Positions 44,005 to 55,425 of a stretch of 64,000 nt of DNA are shown here, one piece after another. Every line of letters begins with the position of its first letter. Position 1 is the stretch's first letter. Below the pieces are notes generated by a model. That model did not search any database. It was not told where the DNA came from and saw only the letters and a list, made by a program, of their open reading frames with translations. The position numbers were made by a program, and so were the translations under genes. This DNA comes from Diogma glabrata (taxonomy: Eukaryota > Arthropoda > Insecta > Diptera > Cylindrotomidae), in NCBI GenBank assembly GCA_963693315.1, contig OY856188.1:62001-126000 (forward strand), in the 5' to 3' direction.

Positions 44005-45640
44005 TTGAATGATTATAAATCAAGTGAAATATCACATATTCAGTTCTCTGATAAAATTTGTACCAATAATAATGAGATTGCAGAAAAATTCAATGCTTAT
44101 TTTATAAATAGTGTTGTTCAGCTAAACGAAAGTATACCATTAAAACAATACAATTCCATTATTACTCCTGTTGAAAGTTGTTTTAAATTTAGAATATGCG
44201 ATTCCACGTACATAAAAAATGTCTTACAGATATGAATTCTAAAAGAGATAACACAGCTTTAAATTCAGACATTATAGACGATTGTTGGGAGTCCATAGGC
44301 CCAGTTGTAGAAAAAATTATAAAATTGTCCCTGGAAAATGGTATCTTTCCACATATTTGGAAGAATTCAATTGTTATTCCGGTACAGAAAGTAAAAAATA
44401 GCAAAAAATGTGACGACTTTCGTCCTATAAATATGTTACCAATACTTGAAAAATTATTAGAAAAAATTGTAAGTCAACAACTTGATGGACATCTTGATAC
44501 AAATAATATTTGAATCAAAGAACAAGCTGGGTTTAGAAAAGGATATTCATGTGAAACATCCATAAACTTCGTTTTACATGAGTGGCGTAGATATCTTGAA
44601 AATGGCGAAACAATACTGGCAGTTTTCCTGGATTTAAAACGAGCCTTTGAAACGATTGACCGTTGTATTTATTGAGTAAACTAAAATGTTATGGAATTAA
44701 AGGAAAAGAACTACTATGATTTCATTCGTATTTAACTGGAAGAACACAGTCCACAAAAGCAAATGATACCCCGTCTTCAGAAAGTATTGTGAATCTTGGA
44801 GTTCCCCAAGGATCAGTGTTGGGTGTTTTATTATTTTTATTATATATAAATGATATTCCATTGGTACTAAAATATTGTAAAATTGCTCTATTTGCCGATG
44901 ATACTCTTCTATACATCAGTGGTACAAATATTGAAGATATTCAAAACAAATTAAATGAAGATTTAGAAAGAATAACAGCCTGGATGTATGCTAATAAACT
45001 GAAGCTGAATGTTAAAAAAACTAAATGTTTAGCTATTAACGGTAAGAATAGAATAATGAATATTAAAATTGAAAATGAAAGTCTGGTGATGGTAGACCAA
45101 ATTAAATATTTAGGTGTGCTAATTGACAAAAAAATGAATTTTGAGGAACATGTAAATGTTATTTGTTCTAAAATTGGAAAAAAAATTAGTTTTTGAGGAG
45201 AATACGGGTGAAATTATCATTTGAAAATATGATACTATTGTACAACGCTATGGTACTTCCACATTTTGACTATTGTGCTACGATCTTGTTTGGATGTAAT
45301 GAAGATGTTAAGACGCGTTTGCAGTTGCTCCAAAATAAAGGGATGCGAATGTTATTAAAATGTGACATTTATACACCAATTAATAATATATTAAACAGTT
45401 TAGGATGGATGTCAGTTAGACAAAGGATACATTTCTAAGTTTTAGTATTCATCTTTAAGATGAAACATAATATATTTCCAGGAGAGCTGACAAATTATCT
45501 CAAAAATGTTGGAGAATCTCAGCTGTATTCGTTGAGAACAAAAGAGGATTTTAAATTAGAGTACAGGTCAACTACTAGGGGTTAAACGCTATGTTATACC
45601 CTTCCTGTTATTAAAAATGAAATTAATTTTTTTACGGAAT
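44005..45640 (+). pseudogene. LINE RT, plus strand (L2/CR1-like), broken
   Basis: Fragments in order: linker (44005-44235); RT start with NGIFPHIWKNSIVIPV and DFRPINMLPILEKLLEK (44196-44513, frameshifted); EQAGFRKGYSCET and VFLDLKRAFETID (motif A, about 44520-44665); LGVPQGSVLGVLLFLLYIND and LFADDTLLY (44789-45196); VLPHFDYCATILFG (45193-45438). A stop at 44511 and two or three frameshifts break it. A-rich sequence at 45950-45962 marks its likely 3' end. It stands head to head with the minus-strand LINE. Confidence 0.82.
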
Positions 45641-45968
45641 ATTCAGTGAATCTGTTGTCGATACCAGAGCTTTATGTAACAATTAAAATTTAAAAAAAAA
45701 AAAGTTATTAAAAGAAAAAAAATTTTTTTCCCACACTAACCGCACTTTAGCCAAATTTAAAAAATTATTAAGTGAAAATAAGAAAAACCTAAGTAAATTT
45801 GATTTAGTCTTATAACATTATTATTATTATATATTCACAGTAGTTTGTAATTTGTATGATTTTTTTATAAATTTTTAATTTTTATTTTTAGTCATGCTTA
45901 ACTAAAAATATATTTTGTTGAAAAAAGAGTTTTTTAAATAAAACTATTAAATAATAAAAAAAAAATAA

Positions 45969-46320
45969 TCCAGCTAGTGGCATATTCCTTGATCATGCGA
46001 CGCACTTGCTTAATTAAAGATTAAAGCCCATACATAGTTATATGAAGTCTCGATTCTTCGAGTAAGCAATAACGTGGCATCAAGGAATACTACATAGCTA
46101 AAATTGACGGTGCTACCGTTGACTGAATGGAGTTCATCCGCCAGCACCCCTAAGATGTCACCTTGGCTAGAGATATGTCACTGCTATTGCCAGTGGTATG
46201 TGATATCTCACTTTAGCTCGTATGTCAATAGCAGGGGCTGGAGTATGCGGGGTTGTCACGCCCGTAGATCAAACAAACAATATTTACATATAAAACAAAT
46301 TTACAAACAAAAATATTGAT
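45969..46320 (+). repeat. Dispersed palindromic repeat (GCCAGTGGTATGTGATATCTCAC family), copy 1
   Basis: Contains an inner inverted pair (GTGGCATATTCCTTGATCA at 45978 against TGGCATCAAGGAATACTAC at 46075), then CAGCACCCCTAAGAT and GCCAGTGGTATGTGATATCT. Parts recur in reverse at 57862-57960 and 60370-60560. It lies in the CK2 beta intron or downstream region. Class unknown. Confidence 0.6.
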
Positions 46321-46454
46321 CCATATGCGGGTTTGACCGTATTTTTTGGTTATTTGTTTCGTTTAAATTACGATTCTACATTATTACATACGTTTATCAA
46401 TATTTTAATGAGGAAAGAACATCATAAACAAAAGTTTAATTGATAAAATCTTAC

Positions 46455-47209
46455 CGTGCTACAAATTGATTTTGCGGACGTTTTGGGCGATATTCTGGAT
46501 GAACCATAAATAGCATGTGGGGAAATCCTGTACCGAAATATGCACCATCTGTATGATGATGTCTTGAAGATTTTGGAGTGTATACATCTATACATTTTGG
46601 ACAGTATGTTTTTACCATAGCTTCACCCGGTACATCGGATAATCCTATTGGTTATGAAGCTTCATTAAAATTCAAATTTATTTAGAGATAAATTTATAAA
46701 TTTACCTAAAGGTAGCATAGGCTGACTTTCGCAATAAACTCTTGGGCAGTGACCAAAATCGCCGGTTTGATATTTTTCTACCATTTGACCAATACCTCGA
46801 TTAGTTAATATATATCTGGCATGTATCAAACCATATAACATTTCAGCTGCTTGTTCTATCAAGTCCGATTGGTTTGGATTATCGTCTAATTCATCTTCTA
46901 TCGGCGAAAAAACAATTAGTAAAACAAAACTTTAAGCTATTGATTATATAAAATATTTGGGTTATAAGAAAATTACCTGGCTCTAAGTCCAAAATCATAT
47001 CTAAAGCTTGTCTATAATTTGGAACTTGTTCATTTAATCCCGTTAAATTAAATTTGTCTTGTATGTAATCTTCATCAACCTAAATAAAATATATTTAATT
47101 ATAAATCTTTTGAAAACTACTAAAATAATTTGATTACTTCACAGAAAAATTCGTTTCCACGAAGACCACAAAACCAGGAAATCCACGAAACTTCCTCGGA
47201 GCTACTCAT
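46455..47209 (-). CDS. CkIIbeta: Casein kinase 2 regulatory subunit beta (four coding exons; last exon not found)
   Basis: CK2 beta dimers hold two catalytic alpha subunits and direct substrate choice of this Ser/Thr kinase. Exons in minus sense: 47209-47138 ([20 protein letters not shown]...), 47079-46977 ([15 protein letters not shown]...), 46897-46706 (...[20 protein letters not shown]) and 46644-46455 (...[31 protein letters not shown]). All joints have GT-AG borders and keep the frame. Each sequence is nearly the same as known CK2 beta. The four zinc-binding Cys of the dimer interface are present (CPRVYC and CPKC). The frame ends in a split Arg codon (CG|) at 46455, so a last exon (LYGFKIHP...) must follow but was not seen. 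A 5' UTR exon probably ends at 47570, joined to 47213. Confidence 0.95.
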
Positions 47210-47213
47210 TTTC

Positions 47214-47569
47214 CTAGGAGAGGCAGACATATACTAATTAAATATATAATTTGTTATTAAGTTAAATTTATGACTTATTTATATAATTTAACTATACAAT
47301 GTTGTTCCAAAATAGATTTAAATATTATTAGGTGCACAAAATATTCAATATTTACATGCAATAACCACATAAAAATATATTCACAAATATGACGGACAGG
47401 AAAAAAATTGATTATGGAGATGGATTTTTGATTAACTTACTTTACGATAAAATATTTATAGCAATTAAGTACCAAACTTTTTCAAGATTTTAGAAACATT
47501 CTGTATATTTACATCAAAAAACTTTAAATTTATTATAATTTAAACTATTAGTTTTTAAATAATACCTAC
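47214..47569 (-). other. Putative 5' UTR intron of the CK2 beta gene
   Basis: Minus-strand donor AG|GTAGGTATT at 47570/47569 and acceptor CTGCCTCTCCTAG|GAAAATG at 47214/47213. The start codon lies 4 nt into the next exon. Inferred from splice signals only. Confidence 0.5.
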
Positions 47570-47914
47570 CTTTTTGTACCTTGGCTAGCCACGCTTAATA
47601 GATTTTTTGTGTGGAGAATAGTTTTTAGTTTGTAGAATTTTGAAAATTTCAATGGCAGATGAGTATAGTATTGCCAGAGTATATATCATATTATCGTTGC
47701 GTTGCATATTATTTGTTATAAAAATAATGCAACGATGTTCTTGTATTATATTTTTCAATTAAAATATTTATAAATCACATGAGTAATACTTATTTATTTG
47801 CATTTTTAAATACAATTGAAAATTATGCAATCGACTAATGGTAATAATCAGGCAATTATAATTCATCGGGTAATAATATGCTGTGTCAAGAACTTTTTAC
47901 CGACAAAATCTTGA

Positions 47915-47936
47915 CAGTTGTGATCAGCTGATTTGA
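47915..47936. promoter_or_regulatory. Shared TGATCAGCTGATTT motif, copy 1
   Basis: TTGACAGTTGTGATCAGCTGATTTG lies ~300 bp upstream of the CK2 beta 5' exon. The near-identical TTGACATATGTGATCAGCTGATTTG lies upstream of the ZMYND11-like gene at 55177-55201. The core is an E-box palindrome like one found in insect core promoters. A role is inferred from position alone. Confidence 0.35.
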
Positions 47937-48005
47937 AACTCAAAATAGTTGTTCGTTTGGTTAAATTATAATTTATTTATTATTTTAAAATGAATAATAG
48001 TATAT

Positions 48006-48331
48006 CAGGGTGGTTATTTTGTAGCGTTATCTCACTAGGTGAGATAAAAAGTGAGATAAAATATTTGTCTTTGATCGATTATATTAGATAAAATAAATCA
48101 TTTAACATAATTTTTTTATCTCACTATTTATCTAGCCTAGTGAGATAACACTACAAAATAACCACCCTGGGTAGTTATTTTGTAGCGTTATCTCACAAGG
48201 TGAGATAAATAGTGAGATAAAAAAATTATGTTTAAATGATTTCTTTTATCTAATATAATCGATCAAAGACAAATATTTTATCTCACTTTTTATCTCACCT
48301 AGTGAGATAACGCTACAAAATAACCACCCTG
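48006..48331. mobile_element. Two CAGGGTGGTTATTTTG MITEs joined head to head
   Basis: The first copy 48006-48169 has inverted ends CAGGGTGGTTATTTTGTAGC and its complement. The second copy (about 48168-48331) follows directly and is the reverse complement of the first, including the non-palindromic centre (TTTGATCGATTATATTAGAT). The two share only the bases at the joint. Both lie between CK2 beta and Rrp4. No ORF. Confidence 0.78.
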
Positions 48332-48599
48332 GTACCTATTTAATTAGATCCTAAATTATTTGAAGAACATTATCATGGAAGAGTAAAAACCGAATTCTTT
48401 AAGCAAACACTTAAACGCACAGTTAAAGGGGTTTTCCGTTAATGATGATGGTTTGGAGTATTTACAAACTGAAATTGTAAAAAATGGTGATTTCACTGCT
48501 GCAACAAAAAAATTTGATTAACACATGGAGTGTGAACGATATCATATGAAATATACAAGAAACGTGTGCCACGTGTGCAGGGCTACGGTCTCGTGCTAT

Positions 48600-49145
48600 T
48601 ATCAGTTGTAATTTCCCAAGAACGGTGATAATTCGAAATAATTTTTTGCCAAAAATTTCGAAAGCAAGTATATTGATAAATGCACGAGGTAGGCTATTAT
48701 CAATACCACTTGCACGAGAAATTTTTGAAAAAATTATGAGAATTTATCAAGGAACAAGGGGAATTCGTTTAGAAAATTTTTTGCCATTTTTCATTTCTTT
48801 ATATATTTTTTATGAATTATACGTTGGCCTACTGTGATATCAGTTAATTATTTCAAAATTAGATTGATAATTTTTAAAGGCAAAAAATTTTCAGTTGTGA
48901 TAATTCGAAATAATTTTTTGCCAAAAATTTTGAAAGCAAGTATATTGATAAAAGCACGAGGCCGTAGGCCGAGGGCTATTATCAACACCACTTACTTGAG
49001 GATTTCTTCAAAAAATTATGAGAATTTATCAACGAACGAGGGGAATTCGTTTAGAAAATTGTTTGCCATTTTTCATTTCTTTATATATTTTTTATGAATT
49101 ATACGTTGGCCTTCTGTGATATCAGTTAATTATTTCAAAATAATC
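48600..49145 (+). repeat. Two tandem copies of the GAATTATACGTTGGCC repeat
   Basis: Unit 1 at about 48600-48880, unit 2 at about 48893-49145. Both run GATAATTCGAAATAATTTTT ... TTTATGAATTATACGTTGGCC. The ORFs at 48625 and 48834 are repeat copies, not genes. The same family forms the inverted pair at 28805-29340. Confidence 0.7.
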
Positions 49146-49412
49146 AAGTTGTGTTTTGTATAGAATCCAAAGAATTCTTTGATGGAAGTCCATATCAAAT
49201 TATCCTCTATTTGGTTTGTTATTGTGAACAGAAAAATCCCTCTATACGAATTATGAGAAATTGTAATTTAATATCACATTTTTTTTTAATTCAATATATT
49301 AAAAGTCGCAGGGGTAATCTCGTTTATTTATAAACATTTTTAAAAGAACTTTTAAAATACCTGATTCTAATTTAAATTTTTACTTGTTTAAAAAAACATT
49401 GTTTTAATAATT

Positions 49413-50354
49413 TTATTCATCTTGCAATCTCAATCTATGTTGAGTTAAAAATGCTATATCAAAAATTACTTCCTGATTTAAAAGTTCATGAATTTCATAT
49501 TTCATAGACTCTTCGAATGCATATAATATACTTGTATCATACAACATCATTTTACAATTCGCTAGTCCTAATATACAATTTTTTAGTCGAGAAATAACTT
49601 CACGATCATTTCGTGGAACAACTTCTTGTAAATTTTGAGTAAATCCTCCGTCACTTTCTAGTTCTGTATTAACGGTTGGTGATATCCATATAAAACCATT
49701 ATTTCCTAAAATAATGGAAGCGCCACAAGGTAAATTATGAAAATGTGTTTTCCGTCTTTTTATCAAAGATGGAAATACTTTGACAAGCACACCTTGAGAT
49801 AATTTACCATATTTTAAACTTCTTGTATGCAAAGATAAAACACCATCAATATGTACGTTTTGAACCTCGGCTGATATTAAATCGCCTTCTTGCAAATATT
49901 TTCTCATCATTTGTTCGTCTTCGACGGAACGCCTTCTTAGTTCTCCACCAGGCAGATTCACGGACGAAAGCAATAATGTTGAATCTAATCTTGAATTTGT
50001 TTCTACTTTCCATCTCTTTTGTTGAACATCTAAAACACGGCCGACAACAACGTCACCTATTTCGCCGACATATCGACTTTTTAATGGCTTGATAGATATT
50101 AATTTATTTACTTGTTCCATAACACCAGCTATAGAAGCATAAATAGTTTCATTTTCCATATAGGTTCCATGGCCACTAAAATTAAAATTAGCTCAAACCA
50201 TTTTTTTTTATTTATTTAAAAATTCTTACCGCATAAATCCAATTTTACCAGTTATTTCTTCGCCTGGAGTATATAGACGAGGGTTATGATCACCAGCTAA
50301 CAAGGCACTATCAACTCTGTCAGATGCCAACCTTATATTCACATTTTTTGTCAT
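49413..50354 (-). CDS. Rrp4: Exosome complex component RRP4 (EXOSC2), two exons, complete
   Basis: Rrp4 is one of three S1/KH cap subunits of the RNA exosome, guiding RNA into the 3'-5' nuclease core in nucleus and cytoplasm. Exon 1 is 50354-50230 (starts MTKNVNIRLASDRVD, ends in a split Arg codon). A 54-nt GT-AG intron (50229-50176) follows. Exon 2 is 50175-49413. The joined product is 295 residues, close to the human 293. Domains: N-terminal RPL27-like part to ~75 with GFMRGHGTYM across the splice joint, S1 domain ~80-160 (GDVVVGRVLDVQQKRWKVET), and KH-like domain ~165-235 with LGNNGFIWI. No damage seen. The start is supported by homology of the first residues (PG at the cap) and by the first Met of the exon. 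Confidence 0.96.
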
Positions 50355-50893
50355 TCTTATGTTAATTACCTGTAATTCTGATTACAAGCAAAGATGCGGC
50401 TGAACTATAGTAATATTGCATGTGTTCGTTTGCAACACATTAGCTGCCCAACCCAGTTTTTGATCGCACCAATGGAACGTTTTAACAATTTGTTTTAGGT
50501 TTGATTGACGACGAACTCGCGAAGTAATGACAAATATTAACTGTCAAAATTTTGTCCTTTTGGAATTTATATTCGGCTGTGACTATCTGCCCGGTCCGCG
50601 GTATATGCGCGGTATACCGCAATAATAACCCAAGCGGCCGGTGTTTATTGATATGATAGTCGATGCGGTACACCGTATTGCTATAGCGATGCAATGCGTT
50701 AATATATTAGAGCCCGCATTAATAGTGCGGTACACCGCATTATTATTGCGGTATACCGCGATATACCGCCCATTATTGTACCGCCTTATTATTGACCTTT
50801 TTACTTAAACGTCAAAATGAAATATTAAAAATACTTACAAATATCCGGGGGCCAATAGTGAATTTATGTTAATACAAAATCTTCAGTTTTTTA

Positions 50894-51600
50894 CTATGTC
50901 TTGACGTAGCAATTAATTGGTTACTACAATATATTGCTCAGATCAATTAATTCTAGTTTCAGTCTTGACTGTAAAAATTATTTGGCAATATTTTGACCTG
51001 ACACTTAGTGGTCAATACTAAAACTAACTGACTACTAATTTATGTTTTCAATTTGTTCATTATTATTAATTGCAGGATATTTTTTGAATCTAGACGGTTA
51101 AAAATTGTTGAAATTAATTTTCGTTGCACACAAAACGAATACCATCAATTCACTAAAATGTATTTAATAAATTAACTAAAATTAAACAAAAAAACATTTT
51201 CATAATGACAAACCAAAATACTTATCAGTATTTGCCATTTGGAAAGATAAAAATATTTCAAAAATGTTTTCAAAATCTCGACGCCATAACGAAGCCTACC
51301 AATAGCAGAAAAACATAGCTAATAATTTGATGAAAAAGTATTGTTAATAATTAAAATAGTCCTAAATTTTATTAAAAATTTTAATTTAACAGAAAATATA
51401 TAAAAATATTCTAACCTCATTTGGAGCCACTAAAGTATTCCAAACGTCAATAACGAAAACTAAGATAATTGACTACAATAATTTGAGTTGAAAACATAAT
51501 TATTGTAGTCCTCAATTATTGCCGTATTTTACGTCTTCACGCATCAATTAATTGCAGTGTAGGATAATTGTAGTCAATTAATTGCTACGTCAAGACATAG
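50894..51600. mobile_element. MITE in the left terminal repeat (CTATGTCTTGACGTAGC ends, TA duplication)
   Basis: CTATGTCTTGACGTAGCAAT at the left is matched by ATTGCTACGTCAAGACATAG at the right. TA flanks both sides (50892-50893, 51601-51602), as for Tc1/mariner-type elements. Comparison with the right arm of the host transposon (55715-55745) shows that the flanks join once it is removed. 707 bp, no ORF. Confidence 0.75.
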
Positions 51601-51999
51601 TATTTGTATCAAAAATGTTAAAAAATTATTTAAAAATGTAACTAGGAATTGTTAATACCATTTATAAAAGTATTATGTATAAACTGGTTAAAAATGTTCA
51701 ATAAATTAGTGTTAAATCAATGTTTTTGGTTGCCAGTAGTGTTGTTTAATTACTGGAAAATTTTCAGTTTTGTGTATGAAAAGAGTCAAAAAACAGTTCA
51801 AACTTGTTAAATCATAAACTAAACTAAAAGTTAGTAATAGCATTAATACAAGGGTATATATAAATTTAGTAAATATATTCAATAAATTTATGCTAAAGTC
51901 AATGTTTTTGAAGTTATACTTCTTTGCGCTCGTTGTAAATATTTTGATGGGGTGTTAATCGAGAAACCGCGTCACGCTTGTTTAAATTATGTTTTAACC

Positions 52000-52080
52000 T
52001 TTATGCTGTATGGTAATAAAGACGAAATTAGTAAATCAACCTTATGCTGTATGGTAATAAAGACGAAATTACTAAATCAA
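52000..52080 (+). repeat. Two-copy 41-bp tandem repeat
   Basis: CTTATGCTGTATGGTAATAA...AAATCAAC is repeated at 52000-52040 and 52041-52080 with one or two differences. Confidence 0.8.
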
Positions 52081-53828
52081 TCATATTTTATAATAATAAA
52101 ACATTAATCGCTTAGTTATCTTTGATCAATTTTTTTTTTCAATTTTCGGAATTATCATTAAAAGGAATAGTTAATGTATAATGTGACAAACAAATATGTA
52201 CATTTATATGAAAATCATGTAAAATTATTTTTTAACAAGTACATATTTCTAATTTACAACAAATATGTTCTTATGGTTTGCAATTATATAAAATATGTAC
52301 ATATTTCTAAGCATTAGCACCAATACGATACATTTAAGCATTGCTTATATATGATTAAACAAACCTGCTTGCATTAGCAAAACTGCCCTCACATGTTCCA
52401 AAAATTGGAAATTGACGTTTCTTTTCCTCTTCTTAGAAACATTGATTAACCAAGAATTTGCACTGGAACCTTAGTACCCAAGAAAAAGATTATGAACAAT
52501 ATCAAAGCTACAGGTTTAAAGTGTTTTACTTATTGAGTGAAATATGCTTCTCCATTACTTTCAAAACTATTATTGTTATTGCAAGGGATCTATAAAATAT
52601 ATGCAAATATGTTAACAAATGGTGTGATTTGACTGTTTTAATAATAATATATAAGTCTGAATTTACAAATGAAATTAGTCTTATTATTATTTTTTCCAAT
52701 TTTTGTTTTAAGTTGTGGGAAGGAATGTCGAAATAAGACGATGACTTTAAAGCGATAAAACCCATTAAACGAAAATATTCACTAAAAATGGTGGTATTCT
52801 TTAACCGGCCGGCGTATGCATCAATGTAGTAGAGTATTACAGACAATCGATAAAATATATTTGCAAATTGCAATACGACCCTCTTCAGAACAGCAAAATT
52901 TCTGGATTGATAAATGATTATAAGTCTACATGAAATAGGACGCTAAACCAATAGCAATGAACCAGTGTACCTATTTTGTATGACGAGTACGGTGGTTTCG
53001 GAGTAAGTAATTGATAATTGTGACATCCAATAAACAAATATATTTACGCTCACCTAATTGTTCGTGACACATTGAATTATTTGAATTAAATCTTTGAATA
53101 AAATTTTAACTTTTTTCTAACCTTAATCTTTTGCCATCTATATTTATAAAAATTATTTAATTATTATTTGTCTGTCAAATGTGTTTTAATTTTAACATAC
53201 ATTTAATATGTAAATTTATCTATAGCTTTAGAGACATTTACTTAATGGCTTTTGCTGACTGTAAAATGATACTATTACATTTTTTTCAAACTTTTTATAT
53301 ACATATTACTTATGGTAAAATGAAAATAAGGTATTCTCACTAGAGTGACAGCGATGCCATTTTGATTTTGATTGACGTCATTCAGAGTTTTATATAATAC
53401 GTTTGTTGTTATTATCAATGAGAAAAGCTATTGTTTTTAAATTAAAAATATATTTAGTATGATTTATAAGTTAATTTATTAGTTAATGAAATGATTGAAA
53501 TTAATTCATTCATTAATTAATGAACTTTAGTATTTGTTTTACTATTAAAACATATACAAATTTAAATGCCGAACTACGTTAAAACCTGCAAAAGTTTTCA
53601 ACAAATGTGAAAAATCATACTCAAAACATAAGGTTTTTAATTTTCAGAAAAATAAATCAATTTGTAGTGGATAGAACCATGTGGAAAAAGAAAATGTTCG
53701 TATTTATTATAAGATAGTTTGTTCCTCACACTTCACTGAAAATGATTGGACTTTAAAAGACAAACTTTTAATTACTCTAATGAGTAAAAGATCGTAGGTG
53801 CATGCAAGGCAATAAGAGAAATATTGTT
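52081..53828. other. Interior of the 5.3 kb transposon without recognised genes
   Basis: The hydrophobic 115-residue ORF at 52526-52873 (minus) is the only larger frame. It shows no motif I can name and could be chance. No transposase block seen. Confidence 0.35.
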
Positions 53829-54095
53829 TTATGTACCGCGTACCCCTAAGTAGCAAATCCTCTCATTGACCAGGATGAATTTCAACACGGCTTCTTGTAT
53901 GCGTGCACCAACAAGGAAATCAGTACTAAATTCATTTCGAGAAGAATGACCACTACTGCATAAAGAGTGACTATTCGAGTTTTGTTTTCCGATTATTGGT
54001 TGTCTAATATCTTGCAGAGAAATGATATCCATCCTATGCCTCTCAGCCTGTGTTTCTAGGCTTATTAAAGCATCATGAGCGATCAGGCTGCACAC
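53829..54095 (-). pseudogene. LINE endonuclease fragment (RTE/craniofacial-development-protein-2-like)
   Basis: The minus frame has EAQRHRMDI-like sequence (ETQAERHRMDIISLQDIRQP) and STDFLVGARIQEAVLKFILV, then ERICYLGVRG. This is the start of the APE-type endonuclease common in insect endonuclease-reverse transcriptase genes. The catalytic Glu of the LQEIRWP motif is replaced by Asp (LQDIRQP). Only ~90 residues remain. Confidence 0.68.
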
Positions 54096-54572
54096 GTTTC
54101 ACACGATTCGGTAGTTTGGTTCTTTCTCACGTCCAGGTAAAACTTCTGTTGTTTTGTTAGTGTCTGGTATTCTTTTTTTGGTTATCAAATTTAACAAAAC
54201 TTTTTTTCGGAGTGATGGTAATAACCTCAGTCCCAACCCAAATTTTCGTTAATGGTTCTGTTATGATGTTAAGGTTATAAGAAGTTTTAAGGCGCCAATT
54301 TGCCGTGATGTAGCGTAATAGACTAAGCAGTTTTTCTCTGCTTGTCTCCGATACACCAACCTAATTCTGTCTGCATTACCCCTGCAGCATGGCGTGGACG
54401 TCGAATTTCCTACCCTGTAAAATGTTCTTTAGAGTTAGAAAACTTAATAAACAAATTGTTAATGAAAAAAATAAGGAAAACCATAACGTAAAAATTATGT
54501 TTTCTCTAATTTTCAAATTAAAACATTTTTTGTTTCTTTATATTTACGCCGGATGACGTCACACAAAATTTT

Positions 54573-54612
54573 CGATTAGCTGTCAAGAATACCTTATATT
54601 CGTTATACCATG
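54573..54612 (+). repeat. 40-bp sequence shared with the LOA tail junction
   Basis: TCGATTAGCTGTCAAGAATACCTTATATTCG... matches 24472-24511 in all but four positions. At 24.5 kb it spans the start of the LOA fragment; here nothing LINE-like follows. Confidence 0.5.
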
Positions 54613-54749
54613 CATATTACTAATAAAATAAGTTAAATTAAATGACATTAAAAAAAACTATAGGAGAATTTACTCAAAAAAAACAGTTTTCAACCACTTT
54701 ATCTGGGAAGCACAGAAATCGCCGTGCGGGTACCTTCTAGTAATTAATA

Positions 54750-55035
54750 ATTATTAGTTTTTTGAATAATATTTTTTTTGAATAATATATTTTTTTTCTT
54801 TTTGGATAATATTTTTTTTTTTGAATATTTTTTTTTTATTTTTTGACTAATATACTTTTTGAATAATAATTTTTTTTTGAATAATATTTTTTTTTATTTA
54901 TTTCTTGAACAATATGTTTTTTTTGCTTTTTTCTTTGAACGATATTTTTTTTTTTGTATTATATTTTTTTCTTTTGAATAATATTTTTTTATTTGAATAA
55001 TATTTTTTTTTTTGAATAATGTTTTGGTTTTTTTT
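54750..55035. repeat. TTTTTTGAATAATA low-complexity tandem repeat
   Basis: About 15 irregular copies of T(n)GAATAATATT with varying T runs. No coding value. Confidence 0.85.
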
Positions 55036-55187
55036 AGTTATTTTTTTTTAATGTATCCTATCTGTCTGTCTGTGTGCGTGTGTGCGAGCGAATGGCCAAA
55101 GAAGTATAACTTCCACCGTCTGGTCCGACGCAGACCCTACTTTTTGTTTATAGTACACATTTTTTCCCGAAAAAAACTTGACATATG

Positions 55188-55201
55188 TGATCAGCTGATT
55201 T
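55188..55201. promoter_or_regulatory. Shared TGATCAGCTGATTT motif, copy 2
   Basis: Second copy of the motif at 47921-47934, ~960 bp upstream of the ZMYND11-like start codon, inside the 5.3 kb transposon. Because it lies in a transposon it may be repeat sequence rather than a promoter. Confidence 0.3.
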
Positions 55202-55344
55202 GTATTTCGAAAACCTTAAATAATTGTTATTTCTTGCAAATCAAGATCGTTTTGCGTTGTATTTAAATTGTTTTTAATTTATTTGCATTATTATTGATTT
55301 TGCAGTAAATTTTAATACATAATTACTGATTTCTAATTATCATT

Positions 55345-55425
55345 AGACAGATTATAGCGACGTAACGACACATTACATACAGAAATATAACGACGTAACG
55401 ACAGATTACATACAGCAATATAACA
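55345..55425 (+). repeat. Tandem repeat (CGACGTAACGACANATTACATACAG)
   Basis: Two ~37-bp copies with few differences (about 55358-55390 and 55391-55425). No ORF. Confidence 0.75.

Noticed and set aside
48625..49097. Two related ORFs of 70 and 87 residues
   Set aside because: Tandem copies of a dispersed non-coding repeat also present at 28.8-29.3 kb.
49823..50092. Plus-strand ORF inside Rrp4
   Set aside because: Antisense shadow of a well-supported conserved gene.
52526..52873. Hydrophobic 115-residue ORF that might be a membrane receptor exon
   Set aside because: No motif or splice signals could be supported; AT-rich composition alone gives such ORFs.
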